Notes: generated by a model from the sequence alone, not told the origin. A stretch of 64,000 bases of DNA from Callorhinus ursinus (GCF_003265705.1 NW_020312894.1:6021716-6085715), one strand, 5' to 3'; positions 23,667-35,731 are shown, counted from the stretch's first letter. Program-made: numbers and translations.

Positions 23667-24580
23667 TTTTTTTTTTTTTTTTTTTTTAATAGTAGTTGTA
23701 TTATTTTAAAAAAGATTTATTTATTTGAGAGAGTGTGTATGCACATGCATGTGTGCAAGAATGCACGAGGGGAGGGGCACAGGGGGAGGGAGAGGGAAAG
23801 AATCTCAAGCAGACTCCTGGCTGAGTGCAGAGCCCGACATGGGGCTCAGTCTCACCACCCTGAGATCGTGACCTGAGCTGAAACCAAGAGTCAGATGCTC
23901 AACTGACTGAGCCACCCAGACGCCCCTAAAATTATTTTTAATTGCGATAAAATATACATAACAAAATGCACTATCTTAACCGTTTTGAGGTGTACAGAGC
24001 AGCAGTAAGTACGTTCCCCCTGCGTGCTACCATCACCTCCATCCGTCTCCAGGACTCTTCCCATTTTGCGAAGCTGCAACTCCATTACCGTTAGGTAGTA
24101 ACTCCCCTCTCCCACTTTCCCCAGCCCCTGGAAACCTCCCTTCCACCTTCTGTCTCCATGAATTTGACTATGGCAGGTGCCTCAGGTAAGTGGGATCCTA
24201 GCGTGCTTCTGGTTTTATATCTGACTTATTTCCTTTGGCATCATGTCTCCATGATTCATCCTTGTCGTACCATGTGTCAGAACCACATTCCTTTTTGTGG
24301 CCGAGTCATCACCTCCGTTTCGTTTATCCATTCAGCCATTAACGTGTGCCTGGGCTATTTCCACTTTTTGGCCATTGTGAATAATGCTGCCGTGAACGTG
24401 GGTGTACAAAGATGTCCTTGAGACCCTGCCTTCAGTTCTTCTGGGTGCGTTCCTGGAAGTGGCATTGCGGGTTCCCATGGTGATGGCATGTTCAGTTTTT
24501 TGAGGATCCACCATATTGTTTTCTGTAGTGGTCGCACCGTTTTACCTTCCCACCAGCAGTGTGCAGATCTGGAACTGTGT
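23667..24580 (-). mobile_element. L1 3' end (L1M-type) with A-tail, interrupted by a Can-SINE
   Basis: The 21-T run at 23667-23687 is the A-tail of a minus-strand L1. After the SINE, antisense 3' UTR and ORF2-end landmarks follow in order: gcgataaaatatacataaca, ctatcttaaccgttttgagg, cagcccctggaaacctccct, ggccattgtgaataatgctg, gtgggtgtacaaagatgtcc, caccagcagtgtgcagatct. Decayed and inactive. 5'-truncated at about 24580. Confidence 0.8.
23706..23926 (-). mobile_element. Can-SINE, older copy, inside the L1 tail
   Basis: Plus strand: aaaaaagatttatttatttg, GA/GT-rich block, aagcagactcctggctgagt, gatcgtgacctgagctgaaa, gactgagccacccagacgcc. More diverged than the copy at 22944. A short repeat attatttt at 23700-23707 and 23931-23938 may be its target-site duplication. 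Confidence 0.9.
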
Positions 24581-25854
24581 TTTGCTTGACTTGGAATTCC
24601 TACTGCCAAGAGCTATGCCTGCCATCTGGGCGCGGGGCGTTCCAAAAGTGTCCAAGGCATGAAGCCAAGAGCAAGAGGCAGCCTGGCCTCGCTGACATTC
24701 CAGTGGGCTCGAGGGAGTGCGGGCCCAGACGGGAGCGGAAGTGGGAGAGCCTGGACCCTGCGGTCAGCAGGAAGCCCCAGCAGCAGCCGCCCAGTGGGAC
24801 CTGGGCTTGGATGCCGAGTGATGCGTTTTCCAGCTGGGACATCAGAGGGCTGCCCCTCCCTTGTTCAGAGGACTCAGGCTAGAACTTTTAAAACTTTGTT
24901 AGCTCTTCCAGTTGGCTGGCAGGATGGATTCTTCATGTGAATAAAATCCAAACCTCGCAATTTCTATTTTCTTCTTTTCAAAAAGGGTACTGGCCTGGTC
25001 AGGCCCTGTATTCCGTGTTCAGTTTGGTTCCCCAAGAGAAGGCTCTTCCCTTTGCTTAAAAATAGGGCTGTCATCCGATTTGAATTTTAACTGCAGGGTG
25101 AGGAGCCCAGAGGGAAACCAAAACCAGGTGAGAGAAAGCGGGCAGGAAACCTGAGGAGGGAGCCCTTTGTGGTCAGCCCACAGGGAGGAGACGTGGAAGC
25201 TGAGGTCTGTTTCCCTTTGGTGAACTGGCTGGGGATGCGGGCGGGGCGGAGCAGCCAAGAATGAAGAGCCACAGGCTGAGAACCTGGGGGGATTGTTGTG
25301 GGGGGGGGAGCGCGGATTTGCACAGTGGGATGGCCTCGCTCCGTGCCGGGGTGTCGGGCACAGGAAGTGGGCAAGGTGGATGGCATGCACTGTACACAGA
25401 TGCTGGGCCGACCGGTCCAGCGGGGTCCGCTCTCCTGCCAGTGAGGGGGGCTGTCATTTTTTTGTGCTCCTGGGCACATGGAGGCCTCTTTGGAGGCCTC
25501 TCAGACAGTCGCTGGTGGTGGCTGGGGGAGGTTGATCTACCAGGTGATCAAGAGGGCGCACCATTGAGGAGATGACTCAGGGGTCCTTGTGGGTTTCCTA
25601 GCAGGGTCTGACATCACTTCAAATGCAGCATAGAAGTGGACTTGGTTCTAAAGAGGTAGCACTTTGCTGCATTATATCCAAACCTGTTAATAGTTCCCGG
25701 TAAGGAGACTCTTACAACGGGAGAGCAGTTATCCATTCAGCAAACACTGTGCCCCACCTTATAGTAGGGATGGGCCTAGAAAAGGCTTGAGGTAGCCATG
25801 CTTGCAAGCTTTGGAGAAATGGTGGGAGAGAGGAGCTTAACATTAGGGGGTCCA
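24581..25854. other. Unassigned GC-rich sequence
   Basis: Frames of 80-130 codons on both strands (for example 25019-25390 and 25087-25479, minus) overlap each other and show no family motif. No confident repeat. Confidence 0.35.
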
Positions 25855-25869
25855 TTTTTTTTTTTTTTT
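25855..25869. repeat. Poly-T tract
   Basis: 15-T run directly before the minisatellite region. Confidence 0.8.
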
Positions 25870-25894
25870 GCTGGTGCCGAGAAGTGGATCTCCA

Positions 25895-26066
25895 AACAGT
25901 GATGCCCAGATAGTGATGCCCAGCTAATGATACTCAACAGTAATGCCCAATACCGATGCCCAAATGGTGATGCCCAACAGTGATGCTCAGATAGTGATAC
26001 TCAACAGTAATGCCCAGTACTGATGCCCATCAGTGGTGCCCAGTGATGCCCAACAGTGATGACCAC
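25895..26066 (+). repeat. Degenerate minisatellite, unit like aacagtgatgccca
   Basis: About a dozen imperfect copies of a 12-16 bp unit (cagtgatgccca and variants such as cagtaatgccca, tagtgatactca). A higher-order period of about 81 bp is visible: cagatagtgat recurs at 25907 and 25988. No spacers of uniform length, so it is not a CRISPR array. Confidence 0.85.
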
Positions 26067-27053
26067 TAGGGCAAATGCCACTCGCTCTATATTTACCCTT
26101 TCCCTTCACCTGTTTTTGAACAACAGAAGATGGCCATATACTCCTTTGACATCTGTTTAAAAATAACCCCTTGTGATATTTTGTCAGGCTTACACACCCT
26201 TGAAGACAGGTTGGAATCAGAGGAAAACCTAGAGGGTGGCATGCAGCCTTTTGGTGATCTGCCTGAGTGTTTGACAGTCCTTCATTGGGGTGCCTCCAGA
26301 ATGACACAGACCCTCAGGTGGGGCCATGGAAAGCATTCCTGGACTTCTGAGTCACACCAGTTGCTCAGTGTCCTGTGATGAGAATCCGTGGCCCTTGGCA
26401 CTATCCTTATACACAGGATTTATCCCTTATTCCTATATGTGGCTCATATGGTATTATGCTTTTGCATGTAACAAACATTTATTGGGATTTGGTTACGAGC
26501 AAGGCACTGAGCTGGACGTTTAGAAGGACCTAATGGAGATTCTGACATTTACCCCAGTGAGCACAGAATGTGCACCACCGAGGTGTCTGGGGCCCTAGAG
26601 TTCAAAGTCAAGGGAGGGACTGGTCACTCGATGGAGGTCCCTGAGCTATCCCGGGTGTGGTGATGGGGTGCCATTGGTGAGTTGGAATTGGGCTCAGCCT
26701 GGGTTCTCCTGAGAGCAGAGTCTGGGAAACCCCTTGCAGCGGCAGCTGACCTGGAAGGTGCACCCCAGAAGCTGGAGAGAGAGAGGACGCAGGGTGAATG
26801 CACTGGGAAGCTAGAAAGGCCAGTACAGGATCGCTGGGAGGCCGACCAGCCCCGGCAACGCACACTCCATCATGGGCCCTGCTGACCAAGCTTCGTGAAG
26901 TGCACCTGATTCCTGTCCCCTGGGATCTGCCAGTCCCCAACCCCCACTGGCCAGGTGGACCTGCTAACTCTGGGCCACACTGGGCTCATAGGCCAAAGTT
27001 TGCTGACTTCATATGCATTGATGGACAGGTGAGGTGGCTGGAAAATTCTTATA
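26067..27053. other. Unassigned sequence with an L2/MIR-like scrap
   Basis: 26462-26520 (aacaaacatttattgggatt, gagcaaggcactgagctgga) resembles the antisense 3' end of L2 or MIR. The remainder is unassigned. Confidence 0.4.
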
Positions 27054-27163
27054 TCTACTATGACCTGAGCATAGACGCTCCACTTTCTCCACGTGCACTT
27101 CTCACAAGTGCATTCGTGGTCACTCCTGGCCATGTTTCCTTCCTTGTATGAATTAATTTTTCA
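27054..27163 (+). repeat. Left arm of a 110-bp inverted repeat
   Basis: Reverse complement of 27831-27940 over the full 110 bases with two mismatches (about 98% identity). It starts tctactatgacctgagcata and ends ttaatttttca. No transposon family is recognised in it, and flanks on either side show no target-site duplication. Confidence 0.95.
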
Positions 27164-27830
27164 TTTCATATATATGTATATAATTTCATATATATGTATA
27201 TGTATACGTACTGATAAGTGTGTGTGTATGTATATGAAATGACTTAAGGGAAATTGTACTGGGCCTTTTAGAAAACACATGGAATGTTACACATTTTCGT
27301 GTGTGTGTGTCTGTCCACGTACATGCACAAACGATCACTGAAATAGAACCAGTTTTTATAATGTTTGGGAAATAAGTAATCTGCCCACACTGGCTGTTGG
27401 TGTTTGAGGATGACCCAACTGGCCATACACGGTAAGGAGGGAACCCGCTTGGTACCAAGTAAGTGGTTTCTGTCAAAGAAAGCCCCTCCTCAGCCTGAGA
27501 CAGGACCACATAGCACAGGATATGAGCCAGACTGACAGGTGGATGTGCAGGTAGAAGGCCATTCTCTTTTGATGAAGGCCAACTGAAGCCTGAGGATCTG
27601 GGCCTCATCCCCACAGGTGGCCGGCCACTCTGCACTGAGGGTGAGAGTCTGGTTGCCACCCCAGCCACCATCTTCCTGCTGCCCCAGTGACAGGGAGGGA
27701 TCTGAGCTGGCAGATCTGGGAGATCGGTGGAGGCTGCACCGTTGGTGGGCCCTCGTTCTGCATTTTCCCATGGGGCTTATGCATTTTACTGATAAAAGCT
27801 GCATTTCAAGAATTTGTTCAACACTTTCAT
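27164..27830. other. 667-bp spacer of the inverted repeat
   Basis: Begins with AT-rich sequence (tttcatatatatgtata twice, 27164-27200) and TG-rich simple sequence (27217-27234, 27299-27311), then becomes GC-richer. A 161-codon minus-strand frame (27186-27671) and a 104-codon one (27490-27804) have no family motif. Confidence 0.5.
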
Positions 27831-27940
27831 TGAAAAATTAATTCATACAAGGAAGGAAACATGGCCAGGAGTGACAACGAATGCATTTGTGAGAAGTGCA
27901 CGTGGAGAAAGTGGAGCGTCTATGCTCAGGTCATAGTAGA
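27831..27940 (-). repeat. Right arm of a 110-bp inverted repeat
   Basis: Partner of 27054-27163. Matching peptides in frames on opposite strands (CEKCTWRKWSVYAQVIVD in both) come from this repeat, not from a gene family. Confidence 0.95.
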
Positions 27941-29714
27941 CCCCACTGCTTGCTGTCCCCATCCCCGCCTGGCATCCCTTGTTCGTGGGAGCGCAGTGGC
28001 AGGGGGCCAACACTCCGGGGTTTCCTTTTGGGTAAAATTGACCCGGGGTGTAAATGGCAAGTTGAGTTTGATGTTTCTTTAAAATTTCAACCTAATCTTC
28101 ACCCCCATTCTTGCTTACCAAAACATGGCTTTAAAATCAAGCACAGTTTCTACCAAAGTCATTGATTTTCTTTATTCAAAAATCTGTTCACACATTGGAG
28201 GGAAAATATGAAAATCCCATTCATTGTCTTCAAATAACACACTCCTTTCAGTGATCTTGAAGGAGGGATATAGGATTTCTCCCTACAGGTGGGTAGCTTT
28301 GGTTTTAGAAGTGGCTTTGAATGTGTAATCGGAGTAGTTGTGGCAGAACTGAACACCCAGTGGGTGCTCAGTGAATGATTATTGATTGCTTGCTGAAGGG
28401 GGAGGAACAGGAGTCCGTGTGGGTGAATTGGCAACATTGTCTGTGTCACTAGCTCCAGTTTTCTGCCTGGTTTTTGCTACTTTCTCTTGGAAAGCCACAG
28501 ACATGTCAAATTATCATAGTTCCCAACATTGTCTAAAGAAGTAGAAAAAAATTTTCCATTGAAAGACAAGGAAAAGGCATGCCTATGAGAAAAGACAGCT
28601 GATACCTTTTCATTTCATTCAGCCACCGAACAAATATTTATTGAGCACCTGTAACTGATCACGGAAATGATTACACCTTTTGCATCACTATAACCCGGGT
28701 GATAGCCCAGCACAGCTGAGTGACTTGCAAGGTAGTAACGTTCATCGAGCAAACTGGCATTCCCTTCCTAACTGGGTTAAAAGGTATAAGATCCCATAAT
28801 CAGCCGTTCTCAGCCTTCTGTTTTGTCCTAGAATCCCAGCAGGGGTCGGGGGGGGAGGAAGAAAGAGGGGGAGACCTACATTGCATCAGACCTATGTGCG
28901 ACAGTCTTGTGAATTCCACACATCTGTTTTGAGAGGCTGCTGGTTTAGATGCACTTGCAGCGAGCATGGTGCCTTTGAGAAGAGAGAGAAAACCTCAGCT
29001 TCCACCTGATGAGTGAAGCGCTCATAAATAAAAATGTCATTTCCCCTGAAAGGAAAACCAAATTATGAATTCAGAAATTCATAGTCATCCGGTTTTATTG
29101 TTGCCTAATGCTTTTTAGATCTGCGCAGGCCCTGCAGAAAATCAACTCTGAAACTCTGCATAATTAGGACATCTTTCATAGTCGTAAATGCTAATCCCAT
29201 TGGAGAACAGATTAAGAATTCACAGGCATGGATTTCTGGCATCAGGTACCTGCAGTTCCTTTTCTTTTTGAATAATTCATTATTTAAATACTTCACTGCG
29301 CATCCTATGCATCCTATGCAGCCCTGCGTGTTGTATCAGGGGCAAGGGAGAAATAAGAGATTAATTTCACATATATTTCAACACTAAACACATTCAAACC
29401 TTGTTTATGTTGATTTGGTGTCATTGGATAGCAATTGCTAACAATGTTACAGTTTTAGTCAGCCACCCTAGGGACCAATTTAGGGAAATTAAATAGAATT
29501 TCTGCAGGACATTAATAAGGTCAGAGATCTAACTTTTATAGTTGACTCAGCTATTTGGTTTAAGAAACAAACAGCAAAGGATTCAGAAACTTGTTTTCTG
29601 TGGAGTGATGGTTATTTGCAGTAAATATGGTTTCGGTTAGTGCTTCCCCCTTTCTGGCCCTGTGCTTTGTAATGAAATGTGTGAACAGAGTGAAAAGTGA
29701 CACCCTGCAGGTGA
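27941..29714. other. Mostly unassigned, AT-rich in the middle
   Basis: 28625-28660 (aacaaatatttattgagcac) is a short antisense L2-type 3' end. 28980-29300 and 29340-29560 are AT-rich and repeat-poor. No exon or RNA gene seen. Confidence 0.4.
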
Positions 29715-29935
29715 CTGCAGCTGGTGTTTGTTGAGCACATGTCCAGCGCTGGGCTGTCCCAAGCCCTTTACGTGTTCCAGCTCCTTCCATCTTCACAGAA
29801 GATGAAACAAGGTCCTGTTGTCATCCTCTTAAACAGATGGGGACACTGAGGCAGAGGGTGGTTTGCAGTTCACCCGAGACTGCAGGGCCAGCGCTGTGAG
29901 TGCCCGAGGGAGCAGGGACTTCTGACTTGGAGGCT
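29715..29935 (-). repeat. MIR
   Basis: Antisense MIR order: tgtttgttgagcacatgtcc, agccctttacgtgttcc, acagatggggacactgaggc, gtttgcagttcacccgagac, agcagggacttctgacttgg. Confidence 0.65.
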
Positions 29936-31754
29936 GAGCTTGGGCGGTGCAGTGACCGGACTATGGGGGTGGGATGGCCCCGCTGAGAATGAGGAGCGCT
30001 GGTTGCAAGGTTGGACAGGGGGTGTGAGCCTGCCCTCGAGCCCTCCTCAGCGGCCCAGTCAGGAGGAGGCTTCCATCTGCAAAGGATCTGCTGCCTTTCC
30101 TGGGGAGGCCTGCCCTGGGCAGGGAGCTGCTATCTGCTCCGTCCACATACAGCCTGGATCAACAGGCCCGACAGGGAGCAGCCAGGGGCTTGGTGGCAAA
30201 GGAACTGAAGGCTGACGGGAAGGGGCTTGTCTGTAATCACATGCTAGTTTGGGGGCCTGTCCCCCAGCTGTGCTCTTTCCTTCCCCCTGGGCCTCTGCAT
30301 CCTGCTTCTTGCGATGCGGGATTGGATCTGACAGTCCTGACGTTTCCTTCCAGGGCTAAGGTCCAAGAATTATGGAAACCTATACAAGGTCACACTACCA
30401 CTTTCTCTTGTGGCTGCAAGGACTGGTTGGAGCCCAGATCCTGCCTGTGGCCTTGAGAGAGAGAAGAGCCACCTACAGCCTCGGTGATCTTTGGAGTCTG
30501 CACAGCCACTGCGGCTGATGCTGCCCATGGCATGTGGCTGTCACCAGTGGTCATCCAATAATCAGTCAACCTTTCACTGCTGGTTTCAGTGCAGTGGGAT
30601 GGGCAGTTCCATGGGCCCTGCATTTCCCACCATCCTTTGGTGCGCTGTGCTGATAGGAAAGACCCTCCCTTCCTCCCTCCCTCCCTCCCTTCCATCCTAC
30701 CTACCTACCTACCTACCTACCTACCTACCTACCTATCTTGAAGGAACTGCTGGGTGGAGACAGGCATCAGCAGGAGCTGGTTCAAATGGTGACCGTCTGG
30801 ACATAGGGAATGTCCTTCACAGCCCCCAAAGAGCCAAGTGGTTACTCTCTTCCCTTGCTGTCCTTATTTAATTTTATTTCTTTATTGCTCAAATTTCTTC
30901 CCTGCGGTCTTTATCATGGAGCTTCCAAATTGAAGATGGTGCTCCATGGTGTAACTCACTGGGGAGTGTCCAGCATGGCTCTCAGGCTTGAATCTTGGTG
31001 TGTTGCCCTTCCCGTGGGAACCATGCTGCCATCAGTTGGGTCTTGACAATGTCCTTGACATCCTGGGAGAACCACAGGGAGAACAGACAGTGTTCTGCTT
31101 AAGGAACAGCAAGCCCCACGTCACTGTGTGGATCACAGGGAATGACTATGGGTCTCATGTCTGAACACTCCAATGAGAATATTGGCCTAAATTATCTCTG
31201 AAGTCTTCCCCTCTCCTTTGTTTTCGTTCTCAGCTTCAACATTCCCATTGCCTCAAAAGGTGGAATTCAACATTCCCAGTCTAAGTCCTAGCTGCTGTCT
31301 ACAGCAGGAGGGGGTGCAGTTCTAGGCCAGGGACCATGGTTCTGTTTCACATTAGAGTTCCTCATTTAGCCTCCCTCCCATAGCTTTCGAGTGGGGTGGG
31401 AGGATTGTTCAAGGGGCATCTGTGCCAAAAGCCAAGAGGGAGTCATCCGCAGAGGAGAGTGCTGTGTGAGGACTCAGAACACGGCCACCGTGCTTGTCAT
31501 CAGCTTTCTCCTGGCCCAACCATTGATCCAAGGCTTGTAATTTTCACCCTCTAAATTACTGGGTTAACAGAAATGGTACCAAAATGTGAAATGAAATGAA
31601 TAGGAGCACATCATGCACCTGCATTTCCAAATGATTCGCAAGCCAGTGGGTCTCAGCATCGTGTACATCTCCACTACGTTATAAGCATTGGGAGAACTTT
31701 GCAAAGTAACTTGGGCAGAAAACATGCAACCATACTTTGGAAATGATGCCTATG
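29936..31754. other. Unassigned sequence
   Basis: No recognised exon. The microsatellite at 30664-30735 is the only clear feature. Frames across it contain repeat-encoded peptides (serial YLPT or LPPS) and are not genes. Confidence 0.35.
30664..30735 (+). repeat. Microsatellite (CCCT)n then (CCTA)n
   Basis: 30664-30691 is a ccctccctt-type tract; 30696-30735 is about ten copies of ccta. Likely length-polymorphic. Confidence 0.9.
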
Positions 31755-31970
31755 TGACCGTGTGACACACGGCTCTTTCGTCACTATGTCGCTCACCTGG
31801 TCCTCCCGACATCCTTGTGAGTGGCAGGTACGATTATTCCAATTTTCCTCACGGGAGACGGAGGCTCAGGATGGTGACGGGACTTGGCATGGTTGGCTTG
31901 AGACCAGAGCCGTCACTAAGCTAGTGCGTCCCCCCCACCCCCACCCCCCGGACACAGCGCTTCCCAACAG
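31755..31970 (-). repeat. MIR fragment
   Basis: Antisense MIR blocks: ctggtcctcccgacatcctt, gtacgattattccaattttc, ctcacgggagacggaggctc, then ttgagaccagagccgtcact. Diverged. Confidence 0.55.
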
Positions 31971-32132
31971 AGCCCTGCTTTCCATGCCTGCTTGCAGCCA
32001 GCGTGCCTTTTGTGCCGGGCTCTCTTCTTCACTTGAATGTGTTTCTTATCTTCTCCAGGGCTGAGGTCACTCTTTGTGTCGGTGGGAGTCTGCACTCGCT
32101 CCTTTCAGTCCTGGCAAGAAAAAGCAGGAATT

Positions 32133-32965
32133 CTAAAACCCACAGGCAGTGATCACCCCGGCTCCTTTGTACAGCCCAGTAAATAATTCATCTGAATTTG
32201 AGGGGTCTGACACTGAGAACGGATTGACCCTCGCTGTCACTGGCAAACCCTGCACGGAGAACTTGAATACAGCGGGAAAGAGAAATGTGTCTTTGAAATC
32301 AGAGACGACTTCGAGTGACCTGAGAACACAGGTAGAAGCGCTGGGGACCGATGAACAGCTGCCAGACAGAGTATTTTTAAGGCACGTAAAGGTCATCCCT
32401 GAGGTTTCCACATACACATTCTGCCCGCCTGGCCCCTGGGATCTGGGAAAACCAGCTCTGGACTTGGAAACCACCAGGCGAGGTCCTAGCTAGGGCCCTT
32501 CCCAAGTCCCTCCTGCTGCACTCAATACCTGGATTAAACAAAGAAAATTGTGTCTGCCAGGCTCACTAGCTGAAGTCACAAGATTCCGAGGATCATGCGG
32601 CACTCCGGCATTCCTACAAAAACTCGTCCGGAGGGGCACACTTCCCGCCACACGAAAACGGCTGTGCACCGGACTTTCCAGATAAAAACATTTAGCACCG
32701 AGTTGAAAAACCATGTGATGGTCATGGATTTCGTGAAGAGTAACTGGTTCCCCTCCCAGAGAAGAGCCAAAGTTTGCATCATCCATATGTGTCAAGGCCT
32801 GAAGACAGCTGAGCAGACAGCTAGCCGATACGAGGTATGGCCGAACCCCGGGTGGGAAACAGTGGGCACACAACCTAATTCGGAGAAACAGAGGTACTCC
32901 TCATCATACAGACCATTCAGGTGTTTTATCTGGTCTAATAAATTAATCATCTGTTTGTAGTGTTC
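32133..32965. other. Repeat-poor block with few stops on both strands
   Basis: Open frames of 113-127 codons lie on both strands (32149-32493 and 32595-32960 plus; 32133-32474 and 32490-32873 minus). None resembles a known family and the two plus-strand frames are out of phase. CpGs are more frequent than in the neighbours (for example 32300-32350 and 32580-32660). I do not call a gene; it could be a noncoding exon or regulatory block. Confidence 0.4.
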
Positions 32966-33059
32966 CCCCAACAAATTTGGAAAGGACGTTTTCATCTCTT
33001 CTCTCCGTTTTTGAAATATGGGAAGGGGGGAATCCTATCGGATGAATGTCATTTACACG

Positions 33060-34350
33060 TGACACACATCTGCAGTTGCAAACATTTAATAGTGACTACC
33101 CAGTTAATTTGTATCCACATTTAGAATCCCCAGTAGAAACGGCAGCATGTTTCCGCCAGTTCAATCTTCCTAGCTCTGTAAGTTTGTAACGATCTGTCTT
33201 TAAAAAACAAATTCCCATTTGTTTCCTGACCTGTTATGTAGAAAAATTATCTATGACTTGCCTTGATCGAATTAAAATAAGCTAGGCCTGTAAGAATGGC
33301 CTTTTCTTTATTGCAAGTGAGTTCTGATTTTTAAACAGAAGCTACTTTGTCGGGGGAGAAAAGAGAACTTTGGGGTTTAGAATGTCAAAGTGAGATAAAC
33401 ACATCACTCAGACATATTTGTATTCTGCAACTAGTTTTAGCCACAAGCAGTTCTCTTTCAGAGAGTAAACATGCATGCAATCTGATCAGATCTTTATTGT
33501 ACATGGAATAAATTATGAATGTCATTGTAATTGACTCCTATATATAGCTCACTTACCTATTGCTTTTGGAAAATGTAACATGTAAATTACCAATGTTTTT
33601 GAAATGGTAACCTTTCTGAATGTTGATGCTGTTGTTAGGAGCTTCCCATGAATGTTGGCAAAGACTGCAGATCTTTTGTTCCCCACCCTGGGCTTCCTTA
33701 TTCCAGGACAATGTAAGAACCTGTTCTGCAGGGTTCAAGGTGGGCTTCTTCCAGTTCCAGCCCTGGAATTGTGAGTTTCCATGTTCACAACAGAGATATA
33801 AAGGCCACAGGAATAATGGTGTTAATTAAATTCAGTAATAATTGTTCATTAGTTCATTGCCCAATCAACCAGAGCAAAAGGTGTGCAATTAGAATATAAT
33901 TGAAAGAAACCAGCGATATTATTATTCACAAGTAATTAATCGGATGGGGACAGAATTTTATCATTGTATAATTTCCATTCAGGTTAGTTTTCGATCCTCC
34001 CGAGAGAGAAAAACTTGTTGAATTATACCATCTTGCATTTTACAGAAGTGCTTGTGGCTCCAATTTAAATTTTAAATGACAAAGAGCAGCTCTTGTGTTT
34101 CCCCCCCTTTTTTTAATGAATAAAACTTCATTTATTCCTATAGCAACGCTGAAGGTGGCATTGTGGAAAAGTGCATCTTTGCAGGAGATTGTCAAAAGCT
34201 TTAAGTGAGCTGATAGTCACAGCTGCCGCTATTTTTGTGTGTGGCCCTGTCCCCCGATTACCAGTTACAATCAACAAGGGGAAGTTGGGTCCCTGCTGCT
34301 TGATAGTAGTCTTAATTCTAATTGGAGTCTTAATTCTTATGTTAAAATGA
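33060..34350. other. Repeat-free AT-rich block, candidate conserved noncoding element
   Basis: Nothing repetitive is seen for about 1.3 kb. It holds many homeodomain-type cores (gttaattaaat at 33821, agtaattaat at 33931, ccaatcaacc near 33861), few CpGs and no frame longer than about 70 codons. This texture is common in developmental enhancers of mammals, but conservation cannot be seen from one sequence. Confidence 0.4.
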
Positions 34351-35706
34351 GTCTGAGAGCCTCCCAGGGCAATCAGGCCCTCAGCTGGACAGTCCTCACC
34401 ATGTCTGTGATTTGGGAAGTGGTCTAGGCAGGGCCCACTTTGCTCAAGGGCAGGCCAACTTTGAAAACCAACATTGATCTGTGCCTCCTGTCCTTCTTAC
34501 TTCTGAGCTCCGCTCTTTTAGAAGCAAACATTTCAGAATTTAAAATATTCCATATCCATTGAGCTGTTCCTGTTATTCCCACTGGGGCATGTCAGCACCA
34601 TTTAGATTAGGAATTCCAGGAAGAAGTCAACTCCCCTGCTCAATTTCCAAGCTGAACTGATGATAGAGCCCAACTAACAGCCTCGGGGGCCCCGTTAGAC
34701 TTGGCCCTGGTGATTCCTTTTCTCTCACTAGCTCCAAGACCATGGGTCAACCTGCCTGGGCTGTAACCATAAAGTACCTGATGGGGTAAGAAATGAACAA
34801 GGTCACTAAAGGGAACTCTCAATGCACAAAGGTACTAAGTTAAAGAAACTAGCTGGTTCTCCAGTGAAAGTGAGTTTTGGAAATTTTGTTTCTTGTGAAA
34901 ACCTTATGGATTTCAAGTCCCTCCCATGAGGACCTACAAATCCACTTGCGTTGTTTAATGTCTAAAACTGGCATTTCTCTAAAACTGTGGCCTTTGTCCT
35001 GGGCTGTGTTACCACTTGGAGGTGCTGCTTCTCATCTGACATAAGCGTCCCTAACTCTGTTCCAGGGATGGTCCAGCCACCCTCATTCCCTTACTTAAAT
35101 TGCCTTTTAATAGGAAGGAATGGCAGACCTTTAACAGGAGAGCAGACCTGTTGTCTGAAATATCAGTAGGATGGGTGGCGAGGGTGCTGGAGATCCTTGT
35201 TTGCAAAGCCTTGATTCCTGCTGACTCTAAACTACCCAAACGATTAAAAACACAGTATGTGAAGGGCCTTTCTTTCCCCACGTAGGTATCTGATAAACTT
35301 CAGACATAAAAATAGCCAGAATCAAGTAATGGGACTTGGTTTGAGTTCTGGCCGCTGTCCACACTGCAAGCATGGCCACATCCCCAGAGTCCTAAAGCTG
35401 AGCAGGGATGGTTTCCACCTTAGGGAGGGAAACCACGTGGAATTCAGAGCTGTGCCTACATCTCTCAGAGTGTGGATATAAGCCAGCATCTCCTAACTGA
35501 TTGTTGAGAACTTTCGGTTGGTAGGCGCAGGCTGGGGCATGCAAGTCAAGTCTCATCCAGCCGTCTTCTCTTAGGTGATAGTTTCAGATACATTTAATCA
35601 TTAGATGAGCCAGAGAAAGTTTCTGTATGTGATAATCGCCTTGTGGCCATGCTTTTTAAGATTTTCCCAAACTTCTATCATTTCTATCTTTCCTTCCTAC
35701 GCATTC
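34351..35706. other. Unassigned sequence
   Basis: Repeat-poor, mixed composition. No exon or RNA gene recognised. Confidence 0.35.
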
Positions 35707-35731
35707 TTTTTTTTTTTTTTTTTTTTTTTTT
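35707..35731. repeat. Poly-T tract (25 T)
   Basis: Lies about 60 bases before a minus-strand L1 and may be the A-tail of that or another retroposon. Confidence 0.8.

Noticed and set aside
25895..26066. CRISPR-like array of short repeats
   Set aside because: Units are degenerate, abut each other without uniform unique spacers, and the genome is mammalian.
27054..27940. DNA transposon with long terminal inverted repeats
   Set aside because: No target-site duplication is visible at the outer ends (ttcttata versus ccccactg), no transposase remnant in the spacer and no recognised terminal motif.
26870..28082. Two frames sharing the peptide CEKCTWRKWSVYAQVIVD, a possible gene pair
   Set aside because: The shared peptide is fully explained by the 110-bp inverted DNA repeat; the frames diverge exactly where the repeat ends.
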